A DNA stretch of 64,000 nucleotides from Vulgatibacter incomptus_A. GTDB taxonomy: Bacteria; Myxococcota; Myxococcia; Myxococcales; Vulgatibacteraceae. Below are positions 34,870 to 43,749 of this stretch, piece by piece. Location: the NCBI GenBank assembly GCA_040391605.1, contig JBEBXK010000013.1:40106-104105 (forward strand), written 5' to 3'. The notes under the pieces were generated by a model, which did not search any database, was not told the origin of the DNA, and was given only the letters and a program-made list of their open reading frames with translations. Each line of letters opens with the position of its first letter. Within the stretch, counting starts at the first letter, position 1. The position numbers and the translations under genes were made by a program.

Positions 34870-36288
34870 ATGCGCAGCAATCGTTTCGGCGGGGCCATCA
34901 TCTCATGGAGCTTGGTGCTCCTCGGAGTAGTCGTCGCCTCTTGCGGGCAGCAGGAAGCGCCTGTTCCGTCCGTGGACGGCGGACCGGCCGGCGTAGTCAT
35001 CTTGGTTGATCTCCCAAGGGATCCCGGGGAGGCCGCCGCGTACCGGGCTGACTTCGGTTTCGTCCTGGTCGGAGCGCGAGCCGGAATCAGGGCCGTGATT
35101 AAAAACGCTGGGCGCGACGAGGTGTACGTCGAAGGAGGGATGTTGGACGCGCCGTTTGGGACCGACCTCCCGGAATCGGGCCGTTTGATCGCCGCAGGAG
35201 ACTCCGCGGCGGTGGATCTGACCTTCCATCCTCAGGCGGAGGGCGCCGCCTCTGCGGTGCTGCTGCTGACCGCCCAGTCGGGAGGCGAGTCGAAGGAGAT
35301 CCGGATCGTGATGGCCGGGCACGGGCGCGCACCTATCGTGGACTGCGATCCGGGCGTACTCGATTTCGGTGCGGTGCTCGTCGGTGAGGAGAAGGAGCTC
35401 TCCTTCCGCTGCACGAACCGGATGGATATGGCCATTTCATTGGAATTTCAATGGGCGGAGGAGGGCGGCAGCTTCGGCATGGAGCTGATGCCCTCCGCGG
35501 TGGGCCACCCGTTCGTTCTCCCAGCAAATGGGGCGATGGAGGCGCGGCTGATCTTCCGCCCGACGGAGGCAGGGAGACACGTCAGGTCGCTCGAGGTTCG
35601 CGAACCCGATGGCCCGCCTCTCGCTACGATCGGGATCCTCGGCTCCGGCGACGAACCGCCGACGCCGGTTTGTCTCGAATTCACCCCGCCCCGGGTGGCC
35701 TTGGGTACATGCGGGGGGACCTTGGAGCAGGTCGTGGCGGTTCGCTCGAGCTGCGGGGTCATGACGATAGACACCATCGGGATCGTGCCTGGACCCCACG
35801 ATCACGCGTTCCAGGTCACCGAGATACCACCGCTTCCGCTCACCCTCACGACCGGCGACAAGGTGAGTTTCGGATTGCGCATCACCCCGGCGGAAGGAGA
35901 CCCGCGTGATCTGGAGGCAGAGCTCGGGTTTTGGTCGGGGTCGGACGCCTTCACCCTTCCGATCACCGTCCGTACGACCAGGGAACAATGGGAGAATTTC
36001 GTCATCGAGGATCCGAACGACCCTCGTCTGCGGCTGGTCGCATCCCCGTCCGACACGAACGGTGACGGCGTCGTTGACGAACTGGACTTCGTCCTCTTCG
36101 CCGACGGCCGCCTGATCGAACCCGGCATAGGGAACGACGAGTGGAAGTGGTCCTACGATCCGGACGACAATGCGATCGTCCTCCAGTTCGCCGTGCCGCC
36201 GGAGCCAGGGGACGAGGTGACTGTCATCTTCGACGTCCCCTGTTTTCCCTTGACCGAACGGGCTCCCGTGATGGGCGATAGTCCCTGA
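34870..36288 (+). CDS. ASH/choice-of-anchor-type lipoprotein
   Basis: A 472-residue predicted lipoprotein. The signal MRSNRFGGAIISWSLVLLGV ends in the lipobox VVASC with Cys25. Repeated beta-sandwich units carry the ASPM-SPD2-Hydin pattern: YRADFGFVLVGARAGIRAVIKN, LDFGAVLVGEEKELSFRCTN and RVALGTCGGTLEQVVAVRS, each preceded by a conserved 'P....FG' strand. Near the C-terminus DTNGDGVVDELDF is a dockerin/EF-hand-like Ca-binding loop. Such lipoproteins are numerous in myxobacteria and probably surface-exposed; no enzymatic role is indicated. It is framed on both sides by HNH-gene copies. Confidence 0.82.
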   Translation: MRSNRFGGAIISWSLVLLGVVVASCGQQEAPVPSVDGGPAGVVILVDLPRDPGEAAAYRADFGFVLVGARAGIRAVIKNAGRDEVYVEGGMLDAPFGTDLPESGRLIAAGDSAAVDLTFHPQAEGAASAVLLLTAQSGGESKEIRIVMAGHGRAPIVDCDPGVLDFGAVLVGEEKELSFRCTNRMDMAISLEFQWAEEGGSFGMELMPSAVGHPFVLPANGAMEARLIFRPTEAGRHVRSLEVREPDGPPLATIGILGSGDEPPTPVCLEFTPPRVALGTCGGTLEQVVAVRSSCGVMTIDTIGIVPGPHDHAFQVTEIPPLPLTLTTGDKVSFGLRITPAEGDPRDLEAELGFWSGSDAFTLPITVRTTREQWENFVIEDPNDPRLRLVASPSDTNGDGVVDELDFVLFADGRLIEPGIGNDEWKWSYDPDDNAIVLQFAVPPEPGDEVTVIFDVPCFPLTERAPVMGDSP

Positions 36289-36310
36289 TTGCGTCGAGAC
36301 GAAAGCGGGT

Positions 36311-37183
36311 TCATGCGGCGTGGGAGATCTCCGTCGCTGCACCCTCCGTATTGGCTTTGCGCCGTGGCCGATCGGAATCGAACCTGGGCGGTGGTCCCAC
36401 GTAACGCTGCACCAGGACATCGATGCAGAGACCGAGATCCCAATCCTCGGGCCAGCAGCCATGGGGCTCGGGAACGACGAAGTCCGCGGCGTCCACCTGC
36501 GACTCCATCCAGGAGAGGAAGCCGGCGTAGCGATCGAGGCCGACGGGGTCGAGGTATGTGGGCACGTAGGGGCGGTTGTCGATCAACCTGCCTCGAGGAT
36601 CGAAGAAGACCAGTCTCTTCCCCTGCATCTCGAGCCGATAGCCGTCCTCGTGGACCATGCGATGGTGATGCCGGCAGAGCAGTACCAGGTTGTCGAGCTT
36701 GGTCTCCCCACCCTTCGCCCAATGCTTCACGTGATGCCCGTCTACGAAGTGGGTGTGCGTACAGCCCGGGAAGCGACAGCCCCCGTCCCGCACCTGCAGG
36801 GCACGCCGAATCGCCGTCGGAATCGATCGAGTCCGTCGCCCGACGTCGAGAGGATTGCCCTCCGAGTCGGTCACGATCGGGATGATCGGCCCATCGCGGC
36901 TCAGCCGCCGCGCCGTCTCGATCGGCAATCCCGCGCCGTTCTCGAGCTTCGCCAGCTTCTCCGTTCTCCCTGCGAGCGCCTCCGCGTCCACGTGGACGAC
37001 CACCTCGTACCGCGGCGCCCCAGGCGGTCGAATCGCCGCCGGCGATTGCAACACGCTCTCGGCCAACGCCACCAACGCATCCGCCCGATCGAAATTCTGC
37101 TGGCCCGAGGTCCGATGGGACGCCCTCTTCCTGGCCAGATCGCCTGCCTCCGCGGAAACGCCGGCCTTCGCCGATTCGTTCAA
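36311..37183 (-). pseudogene. HNH endonuclease (DUF222-associated type), probably 5'-truncated (copy 2)
   Basis: 290 codons from a TTG at 37183; upstream in frame there is no ATG or GTG before a stop near 37237. The HNH core is complete: CRFPGCTHTHFVDGHHVKHW, KLDNLVLLCRHHHRMVHE. The N-terminal DUF222 helical domain, normally 150 or more residues in this family, is mostly missing; only GQQNFDRADALVALAESVL and the VDAEALAGRTEKL region remain. It may still be translated, but a truncated relic is likelier. These genes are multi-copy and recombinogenic in many genomes. The 3' 225 bp is repeated at 34223-34446. Confidence 0.7.
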
Positions 37184-37208
37184 ATACCCGTAGCATTGCC
37201 GACACGGT

Positions 37209-37895
37209 TCAGAATATCTCCCCTGCCCGTTTTATGGCGGCTCGACGAAAGTGGGGCTCAAGAAAACGCCTCACCCACGCGCAGGTGTTATCGTTTGTAT
37301 GGGGGACGAGCCTCGCCCGGCCACCGCCACAGGCATCTATGTCTCTGCATGAGCAGCGAGTTGCAGGCGGACATTCCTTGTCGGAGCTGCATGTCCGGAT
37401 GCATATGGTCCCGCTACTAAACCGCTTGGAGCGACATGTATTCGGCCTGCTGCAGTTGCGCCAGCATGCCTCATCTGTATCGAATGTGCCTACCACCATG
37501 TAGGCCAGCGAGCCGTAGTCTTCGAGCGTGTGGGCGAACATATCGGGCCAGACTATGCCAGGCCGTTGGCGCAGTTTGTGTGAAGCAGACCAGTCAATCG
37601 CGAGCGCGCAACGGTGGAAGTCGTCACAGCAGACGTTGCCGACCACTCTCATAGGAATTTTGTCGGAATACATCGGGGCGGGAGTCTCCGGGTCGATGGC
37701 GTAAAAGCCGTGGCGCCACCTGCCTCTGCAGGCCGGCGCGTCGGTCTCCAGCGGAAAGCCAACCAGCTCGATTTCCTGGAGCCCGCGCTCTTGGATGAGC
37801 GGGAGGATGTCGGCAGCGCGCGTGGGTCCCGTGTACGCGAGCAAGCTGAACTGCGCGGCGAAGTAGACGAAGGCCACCAGCATGAACATGCGCAC
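37209..37895 (-). CDS. Cys-rich putative secreted protein
   Basis: A 228-residue protein of unrecognised family. The first 27 residues (MRMFMLVAFVYFAAQFSLLAYTG) look like an export signal or membrane anchor. About 15 Cys follow, clustered in the last third (ACWRNCSRPNTC, ICIRTCSSDKECPPATRCSC), as in disulfide-rich extracellular modules. Base composition is lower in GC than the flanks. An RBS-like GGAGG stands before the ATG at 37895. The stop is about 26 bp from the 5' end of the truncated HNH gene. No function can be assigned. Confidence 0.65.
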   Translation of the reverse strand: MRMFMLVAFVYFAAQFSLLAYTGPTRAADILPLIQERGLQEIELVGFPLETDAPACRGRWRHGFYAIDPETPAPMYSDKIPMRVVGNVCCDDFHRCALAIDWSASHKLRQRPGIVWPDMFAHTLEDYGSLAYMVVGTFDTDEACWRNCSRPNTCRSKRFSSGTICIRTCSSDKECPPATRCSCRDIDACGGGRARLVPHTNDNTCAWVRRFLEPHFRRAAIKRAGEIF

Positions 37896-38117
37896 CGCGG
37901 CCTCCTCTGCAGCCGTTCGAACGCAGTGTACCTCATGGCCGGGGCTCGTCAGCCTGGCAGAGGGGGGTGGCAGACCGTTTGTCGCCGGGGTCCGGTTTAA
38001 TGACGGCGATCCTGTCCGCCCTTCGACGACTGCCTTCTAGCGGTCCCGATTGCAGCTCGCTGGCGCTCTTGAACGCTCCAGCCGTCGAATCTTTCGCCCA
38101 CGAGGAGCTCCGGTGCG

Positions 38118-38978
38118 CTACGCCTTCGCGGCGCGGGCGGCGGCGTCTACGGTGTTGGAGAGGAGCATGGCGATGGTCATGGGGCCGACGCCGCCGGGGA
38201 CGGGGGTGATGGCGGCGGCGCGGTGGGAGGCTGTGGCGAATTCGACGTCGCCGACGAGCTTGCCGGTGTCGAGGCGGTTCATGCCGACGTCGATGACGTA
38301 GGCGCCCTCCCGGATCCAGTCGCCGCGGACGAGCTCGGGTCTGCCGATGGCGGCGACGACGATGTCGGCGCGGGAGACCTCGGCGGCGAGGTCGCGGGTG
38401 CGGGAGTGGCAGATGGTGACGGTGGCGTCGGCGGCGAGGAGCATCAGGGCCATCGGCTTGCCCACGATGTTGGAGCGGCCAAGGACCACGGCGCGCTTAC
38501 CCGAAGGATCGCAGCCGGCCTCCTGGAGCAGGCGCATGATCCCGAAGGGGGTGCAGGCGCGGACGCCATCGTTGCGCCCAGAGAGGAGCTTGCCGGCGTT
38601 GATGAGGTGGAAGCCGTCGACGTCCTTCTCGGGGGCGATGGAGTCGAGGATTTGCTGCTCGTCTAGCTGGCTCGGGAGGGGGAGCTGCACGAGGATCCCG
38701 TCGATTCGGGGATCGTCGTTGAGGGCTTGGACGGCGGCGAGGACCTCGGCGGTGGTGGAGGTCTCGGGGAGGTGGCGCTCGTCGGAGTGGATGCCGACCT
38801 CGCCGGAGGCCTTGATCTTGCCGCGGACGTAGACCTGCGAGGCGGGATCCTGGCCGACCCGCACCACGGCGAGGCCGGGGGCCCGCCCATGGCTGGCCTG
38901 GAACGCCCGCACCCGCTCCGCCACCTCGCCGCGGACCTTCGCCGCGATTGCCTTTCCGTCGATGAGACGCGCCGTCAT
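38118..38978 (-). CDS. folD: Bifunctional methylene-THF dehydrogenase/methenyl-THF cyclohydrolase
   Basis: A 286-residue cytosolic enzyme that interconverts 5,10-methylene- and 10-formyl-tetrahydrofolate. ATG 38978 gives MTARLIDGKAIAAKVRGE. Signatures: VGQDPASQVYVRGKIKAS (catalytic Lys), GILVQLPLPSQLDE, PEKDVDGFHLINAGKL, CTPFGIMRLL, VVLGRSNIVGKPMALML, ATVTICHSRT and the closing ITPVPGGVGPMTIAML. Length is normal. It uses the methylene-THF produced by the gcv system encoded 5.5 kb away. Confidence 0.96.
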   Translation of the reverse strand: MTARLIDGKAIAAKVRGEVAERVRAFQASHGRAPGLAVVRVGQDPASQVYVRGKIKASGEVGIHSDERHLPETSTTAEVLAAVQALNDDPRIDGILVQLPLPSQLDEQQILDSIAPEKDVDGFHLINAGKLLSGRNDGVRACTPFGIMRLLQEAGCDPSGKRAVVLGRSNIVGKPMALMLLAADATVTICHSRTRDLAAEVSRADIVVAAIGRPELVRGDWIREGAYVIDVGMNRLDTGKLVGDVEFATASHRAAAITPVPGGVGPMTIAMLLSNTVDAAARAAKA

Positions 38979-39090
38979 CTCGAGTGCCTCCGGGTTGAGA
39001 GTCGGGTCTCGCTCTAACACGAATGGGCCCGCCGTCGCTCTGACACCGCCGAGGGGCTGGCAGTTCAAGAGGCCGACCGATGGTTGCCGT

Positions 39091-39278
39091 CGAGCATAGG
39101 CCGAGGAGCGGCGTCTCGCACCGGACGTCCCTCGGCCGGATGGGGCGAGAGGCAGGCGAAGACCTCAGCCGGCCCCGTCTGCTTCGAGCACGGACCGGGG
39201 AGCCGCGTCTCGCGCAGGACGCCCGTCGGTTGGGCGCGGCGAGAGGGAGGCGAAGGGCTCAGCCGGCCCCGCCTTCGT
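39091..39278. repeat. Tandem duplication, 94-bp period, between folD and the glycosyltransferase gene
   Basis: Units 39091-39184 and 39185-39278 align end to end at a constant 94-bp offset and roughly 80% identity; both begin CGAGCA and contain CTCAGCCGGCCCCG (39164 and 39258). A third, eroded unit may follow at 39279. The period is not a multiple of three and no convincing ORF uses it. The rest of the 38979-39471 gap holds no recognisable gene. Confidence 0.8.
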
Positions 39279-39471
39279 AGGCCGTCCGAGGCAGACGAGG
39301 CGATCGTCGGCTTCCGGTCGGATGCAACCATATGGGGGTGGAGGGCAAGGCTTGGCGGACATGGCAATATGGGGGCAGAAAATTGGCAGCTGGGGATTCG
39401 TCGGCTGAAGCGCTGGGCGCTTCGCGGGCGTGGCCTGAGCGGATGGATGATCGCCACGGGCGGGAGGGTGG

Positions 39472-42264
39472 ATGGGCGCGGCGCAGCGGGAGATCCTCGG
39501 CGAGACCTTCGGATTCCTCTCGACGCATCTGCCGTTGCTCCTGGGGCTGGCCGTGCTGATGGCGGTGGCGATCGCGGCGGAGTCGTTGTTGCGCAGGGGT
39601 GTCGGGGAGCGGGGGCGGCGGCGGCTCTTCTTGGGGTTGGTCGGCGCGGCGGTGGCCCTCGGGCTGACGCTGGCGTGGCAGGTGCTCTGGCTGGCGGACG
39701 ACGCCTTCATCTCCTTCCGGTACGCGCGGAACCTGGCGCGGGGCTGGGGGCTGGTCTTCAACCAGGGCGAGTGGGTGGAGGGCTATACGAACTTCCTCTG
39801 GACCGCGCTGCTGGGGGGCTTGGGCTGGCTGGGGGCGGACATCCCCTATGCCGGCCTCTTCGGCTGCCTCCTCTGCTTCGCCGCCGCGCTGGTGGCGGTG
39901 GCGGTCACGGTGCGGAAGGTGGCGGTGGGGCCGCAGGTGATCCCGTTCGCGGCGCTGGCGCTGGCCGGCTCGGCGCCCTTCTACACCTTCGCCAGCTCGG
40001 GGCTGGAGACGATGCCGCTGGCGCTGCTCGGCGTTGTGGCGATGTGGGTGAGCACCCTGCGGCGCGGGGCCCTCCTGGCCGGCCTGGTGCTGGTGCTGGC
40101 GGCGATGACCCGGCCGGACTTCCTGCTGATCTATGGCTGCATGGGGCTGGCCCTCGTGGTGGAGGACCTCTGCTTTGGCGAGGGTCGCTTCCTGCGGCGG
40201 ATCGATTGGGGGCGCCTCACCGCCTTCGCCGTGCCCTTCGTCTTCGTCTACCTGCCATATTTCATGATCCGCTGGCGGGTCTATGGAGACATCTTCCCGA
40301 ACACCTACTACGCGAAGTCAGGAGGTCTCTCTTATTTCAGGCAGGGGTCGGTGTATCTATTTCACTTCATGGCGACGACGGGCGGGTGGATCTGGCTCCC
40401 GCTCTTCGGTCTCTCGTTGGCGGGGCGCCCCCGCGATCGGAACGAGACGAGGCTGCGGGCCTTCGCGCTGCTCTCGGCGTTGATCTATGGCGGCTACGTG
40501 GTGAAGGTGGGCGGGGACTTCATGGAGCATCGCTTCCTGGTGCCCCTGCTGCCGTTGATCGCCGTCGCCGCGGAGATCTCGCTGCGCCATCATCTGCGCC
40601 GTCTCCGCTCGCCCGGGCTCGCCCTCGCCGGCGTCGCCGTCGTGTCTTTGGCCGTGGCGGTCGCGCTCCTGCCGATCCGGCTGATCGGGCCGTACCAGCT
40701 GCGGTGGATGCTGGCGGCTGAGCACACCTTCTATCCTGTGAAGAAGCTGATTCCTCTGCGTGTAGGATCCGGCTACGTGGAGGAGGGCGAGGCCCTGCAT
40801 CGAGCGCTGGTGGAGCGGGGGCTGCGGCCCCATCTCGTGGGCGCGGCCATCGGGATGTTGGGCTACTACTCGGATCTGCCGCTGGTGGACGCGCTGGGGC
40901 TGACCAACCGAAGGATCGCGCATAAGAGGATCCATTTTCGAGGGCGCCCTGGTCACGAGAAAGGCGGCACCGTCGAGGAGATCGTGGAGGAGGGCGGGAT
41001 CCTGGCGGGGTGGCCGATGTGGGGTGAGCGATGGGCGTCGGCCACCCGGGTGGAGATCGACGGGCGCGACCTCTACTTCGTGCGCCTGGACTCTGAGGTG
41101 TCCGCGGCGATCGAGAAGATCCCGGGGGCGAAGGTGCCGGATCCGGGGGCGCAGGTGCGGCGGTTGGTCCGCGAGCGCCCGCGGGAAGAGGTGCTGGAGG
41201 CGCTGCCCTTCTACCGGATCTTTCTCCAGGGCCGGCCGGATCGGGAGGCGCTGCTCTCCGCGCTCGAGGGGCGGCTGCGGTCGGTGTTGGACTTCGAGGA
41301 GGAGGAGCTCCCGCCGCAGACGACGAGCTTCGGGCGGGGCTTGAAGCGGGTCTCCGGGGTGGCGCCTCCGGGGGCATCGGGGACGGGCTGGCTCTCGTCT
41401 CTGCCGGATCGCGGGGATGGCACGGGGCGGCTGGAGGTCACGATCCCCTCGTTGGACGCCGATGAGCTGCGGTTCGTCCTGGGGGGCGCAGCCTCAGAGA
41501 AGTTGACGGTGCGGCTGCTGGTGGAAGGCGCGGTCGCGCGGGAGGCGAGGCCGCAGGGTGGCCAGGGCCTCTCGCCGGTGGCCTGGTCGCTCGCGGAGCT
41601 GCGCGGACGGCAGGCCACCCTGGTGATCGAAGACGCCGACCCCGCACCCGGGATTGGGCTGCTCTTGGATGGCGTCCACTTCGGCGCGGGCATGGGAGAC
41701 GTCCGGGAGCGCCTCGCCCGATGGCGGGGGGGAGAGGTCGATGATCCCGCCGCGCTGATTCGGGAGGCGGAGCGCCTCCTGCCGGGAGACGATCCGGATC
41801 GGCTGGCGATCGGGGAGCAGGTCGAGGCGCGTTGGACGCTGGCGGCGCTCCCCGAGGGGACGGCGCTGCTGGGCGAGGCCTTCGGCAGAGGCCCCATCCG
41901 GCACGCGATCCCGGGGCAACGAGACATCTCCGGCGGGAACGGAGGTGCCCTGCTCAACAGCTACCAGCCAGGCGATCGTGCCTTGGGCAGGGTGGAGTTC
42001 CCTGAGCGGGAGCTCTCGGGTGGGCCGATCGTGGTGCTGGTCGGCGGCGGCGCGAGCTGCTCCAAGACCTACGTCGGCCTCGAGGTGGATGGAGTGGTGG
42101 TGAAGCGGGTCTGCGGCAAGAACGACGAGACGCTGCGGCCGATGACCCTGGACACCGCGAAGTGGAAGGGGCGCCGGGGCAGGCTCGTCGCGGTGGACGA
42201 GTCGAAGGATGGCTGGGGGCACATCCTGCTGGGCGACGTGATCTTCCTGCGCCCCGGCAGGTAG
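39472..42264 (+). CDS. Large polytopic glycosyltransferase-like membrane protein with C-terminal beta-sandwich
   Basis: A 930-residue protein; ATG 39472 follows GGGAGGGTGG. The first 400 residues hold about ten membrane helices; LADDAFISFRYARNL in the first periplasmic loop carries the D-D motif of GT-C (polyprenyl-phosphate-sugar-using) enzymes, followed by GEWVEGYTNFLWT. Residues about 430-560 are soluble (HIGFRG-like, VEEIVEEGGILAGWP). The C-terminal 130 residues (VVLVGGGASCSKTYVGLEVDG, LVAVDESKDGWGHILLGDV) strongly resemble the GH32-like jelly-roll 'GWGHI..D.I' module. It probably transfers a sugar from a lipid carrier on the periplasmic side. Acceptor unknown. Confidence 0.78.
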   Translation: MGAAQREILGETFGFLSTHLPLLLGLAVLMAVAIAAESLLRRGVGERGRRRLFLGLVGAAVALGLTLAWQVLWLADDAFISFRYARNLARGWGLVFNQGEWVEGYTNFLWTALLGGLGWLGADIPYAGLFGCLLCFAAALVAVAVTVRKVAVGPQVIPFAALALAGSAPFYTFASSGLETMPLALLGVVAMWVSTLRRGALLAGLVLVLAAMTRPDFLLIYGCMGLALVVEDLCFGEGRFLRRIDWGRLTAFAVPFVFVYLPYFMIRWRVYGDIFPNTYYAKSGGLSYFRQGSVYLFHFMATTGGWIWLPLFGLSLAGRPRDRNETRLRAFALLSALIYGGYVVKVGGDFMEHRFLVPLLPLIAVAAEISLRHHLRRLRSPGLALAGVAVVSLAVAVALLPIRLIGPYQLRWMLAAEHTFYPVKKLIPLRVGSGYVEEGEALHRALVERGLRPHLVGAAIGMLGYYSDLPLVDALGLTNRRIAHKRIHFRGRPGHEKGGTVEEIVEEGGILAGWPMWGERWASATRVEIDGRDLYFVRLDSEVSAAIEKIPGAKVPDPGAQVRRLVRERPREEVLEALPFYRIFLQGRPDREALLSALEGRLRSVLDFEEEELPPQTTSFGRGLKRVSGVAPPGASGTGWLSSLPDRGDGTGRLEVTIPSLDADELRFVLGGAASEKLTVRLLVEGAVAREARPQGGQGLSPVAWSLAELRGRQATLVIEDADPAPGIGLLLDGVHFGAGMGDVRERLARWRGGEVDDPAALIREAERLLPGDDPDRLAIGEQVEARWTLAALPEGTALLGEAFGRGPIRHAIPGQRDISGGNGGALLNSYQPGDRALGRVEFPERELSGGPIVVLVGGGASCSKTYVGLEVDGVVVKRVCGKNDETLRPMTLDTAKWKGRRGRLVAVDESKDGWGHILLGDVIFLRPGR

Positions 42265-42282
42265 GCGGGCCGCGGGGCCTTG

Positions 42283-43749
42283 TCAGGGAGCGCGAAGCTC
42301 GAGGAGGATCGGCTCGCCGCCGGCTCGGGCGCCGTCGATGCGGGCGACGGGATCGTCGGCGTCGCGGGTCATGGCGTTGCCGTCGCGATCGACCCGCACC
42401 TCGATGAAGGCGCTCTCGGGGAAGGGCTGCCCCATCATGGTGTCGCCGTCGCCGATGGTGAGCTCCAGGGGAAAGGCGCCGACGGGGATCCGCCTGGCGG
42501 CGACGGGAGGACCGGCGGTCACGCCGGCGGGGCGCACGCTGACGAAGAGCACGGAGCCTGGGGTGATGGAGCCCGCGACGGAGGGACCGAGCTCGATCTG
42601 GAGGCGGATCTCCCTGGCCGAGGCAGCGGCAGCGGTGGGGGCGGCGGCATCGGCTGGAGGGTGCGTCGGGGGCAGGTCGGTCGCTCCGGAGGTCGTGACG
42701 GTAGCGCCGCTGGCTGGAGGGTGCCCCTGGGGCAGGGCGCCCGCTCCGGGCGTCGCGGCGGCGGCGGGGGAGGCGTCGGGGGAGGCGTCGGAGGGGCGGC
42801 CCTCTTCGGAGCCGCCGCCGGCGAGTCGGGCCCTGGCCTCGGCGATCACAGGGTTGAGCGCGGCGCTGCCGTCGGGGCGCTGCTCCAGGGCGCGCTCCCA
42901 AGAGTCGATGGCGTCCTGGTAGCGGCCCATCTCGAAGGCTGCGAGGCCTCGTCGGACCCACGCCTCGGTGAGCTGCGGATCGAGGCGCACCGCCTGGTCG
43001 AGGAGCTCGATCGCGCGATCCTGCTGGCCCATGGCGAGGCGGACGACGCCTTCGTAGGTGATGGCGCGCGGGTTCTGCGGCTGGACCTTGGTCACCTCCT
43101 GAACGACGTTGAAGGCCTCCAGCAGGCGCTCGCGAAAGAGGAGGGCCTGGGCGAGATCGAGCTTGGTCTCGAGATCTTCCGGGTGGGCGGCGACGTAGGC
43201 GCGGACCTGATCGAGCTCGGGATCGGGCGCGTCGTCGCCGCCGATCGGCATCCCGCCGGCGGTGCCGGTTCCCATCGGCGTGTTGCCGGTGGGCGATCCG
43301 CCGGGGGCGCGATCCGCGGCGATGTCGAGGAGGAAGAAGAGCAGGACGAAGAGGAAGCTGGCGCTGCCGGCACCCCAGAGGAAGCCGCGGACCGCGGGGC
43401 GCGTGGCGAAGAAGCCCCCGCCCGCCGGCGAGGCCGCGACGGCCGGGGCAGGCCTGCTCGCCTCCTGCTCGGCGTGGCGCAGGGATCGGAGGACCGTGGC
43501 CGCCTCGAGCTCCAGCGCGGTGCGCTCCTCTGCCACCGCCACTGCGTCGTCACCCTCCAGCTCCCGCAGCCGGGTCATGAGGGTATCTCTTCGCGCTCGG
43601 AGGTCGGCCAGCTCGGTGGCCTGTGCCGTCGTGGCGGGAACCGTCGCACGATCGCTGGAAGCCTTGCGAAAGCGGAGCCAGAAGATCAGGCCGGCGACCA
43701 GGCCGAGGGCGAGGGCGATGAGGCCAGAGGTCCAATCGGTGCCTTGCAT
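42283..43749 (-). CDS. ccmI: Cytochrome c maturation TPR protein CcmI (CycH)
   Basis: A 488-residue apocytochrome chaperone of System I. N-terminal helix LIALALGLVAGLIFWLRF is followed by a coiled cytoplasmic segment (LRARRDTLMTRLRELEGDD), then a second helix (FLWGAGSASFLFVLLFFLLD). Periplasmic TPR units lie at about 185-310 (DLAQALLFRERLLEAFNVVQ, LDQAVRLDPQLTEAWVRRG). The C-terminal beta domain (ITPGSVLFVSVRPAGVTAG) is typical of CycH. The spacer between TPR and beta domain holds repeated GHPPASGAT/HPPADAAAP units. It ends the ccm operon, right next to ccmH. Confidence 0.88.
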   Translation of the reverse strand: MQGTDWTSGLIALALGLVAGLIFWLRFRKASSDRATVPATTAQATELADLRARRDTLMTRLRELEGDDAVAVAEERTALELEAATVLRSLRHAEQEASRPAPAVAASPAGGGFFATRPAVRGFLWGAGSASFLFVLLFFLLDIAADRAPGGSPTGNTPMGTGTAGGMPIGGDDAPDPELDQVRAYVAAHPEDLETKLDLAQALLFRERLLEAFNVVQEVTKVQPQNPRAITYEGVVRLAMGQQDRAIELLDQAVRLDPQLTEAWVRRGLAAFEMGRYQDAIDSWERALEQRPDGSAALNPVIAEARARLAGGGSEEGRPSDASPDASPAAAATPGAGALPQGHPPASGATVTTSGATDLPPTHPPADAAAPTAAAASAREIRLQIELGPSVAGSITPGSVLFVSVRPAGVTAGPPVAARRIPVGAFPLELTIGDGDTMMGQPFPESAFIEVRVDRDGNAMTRDADDPVARIDGARAGGEPILLELRAP

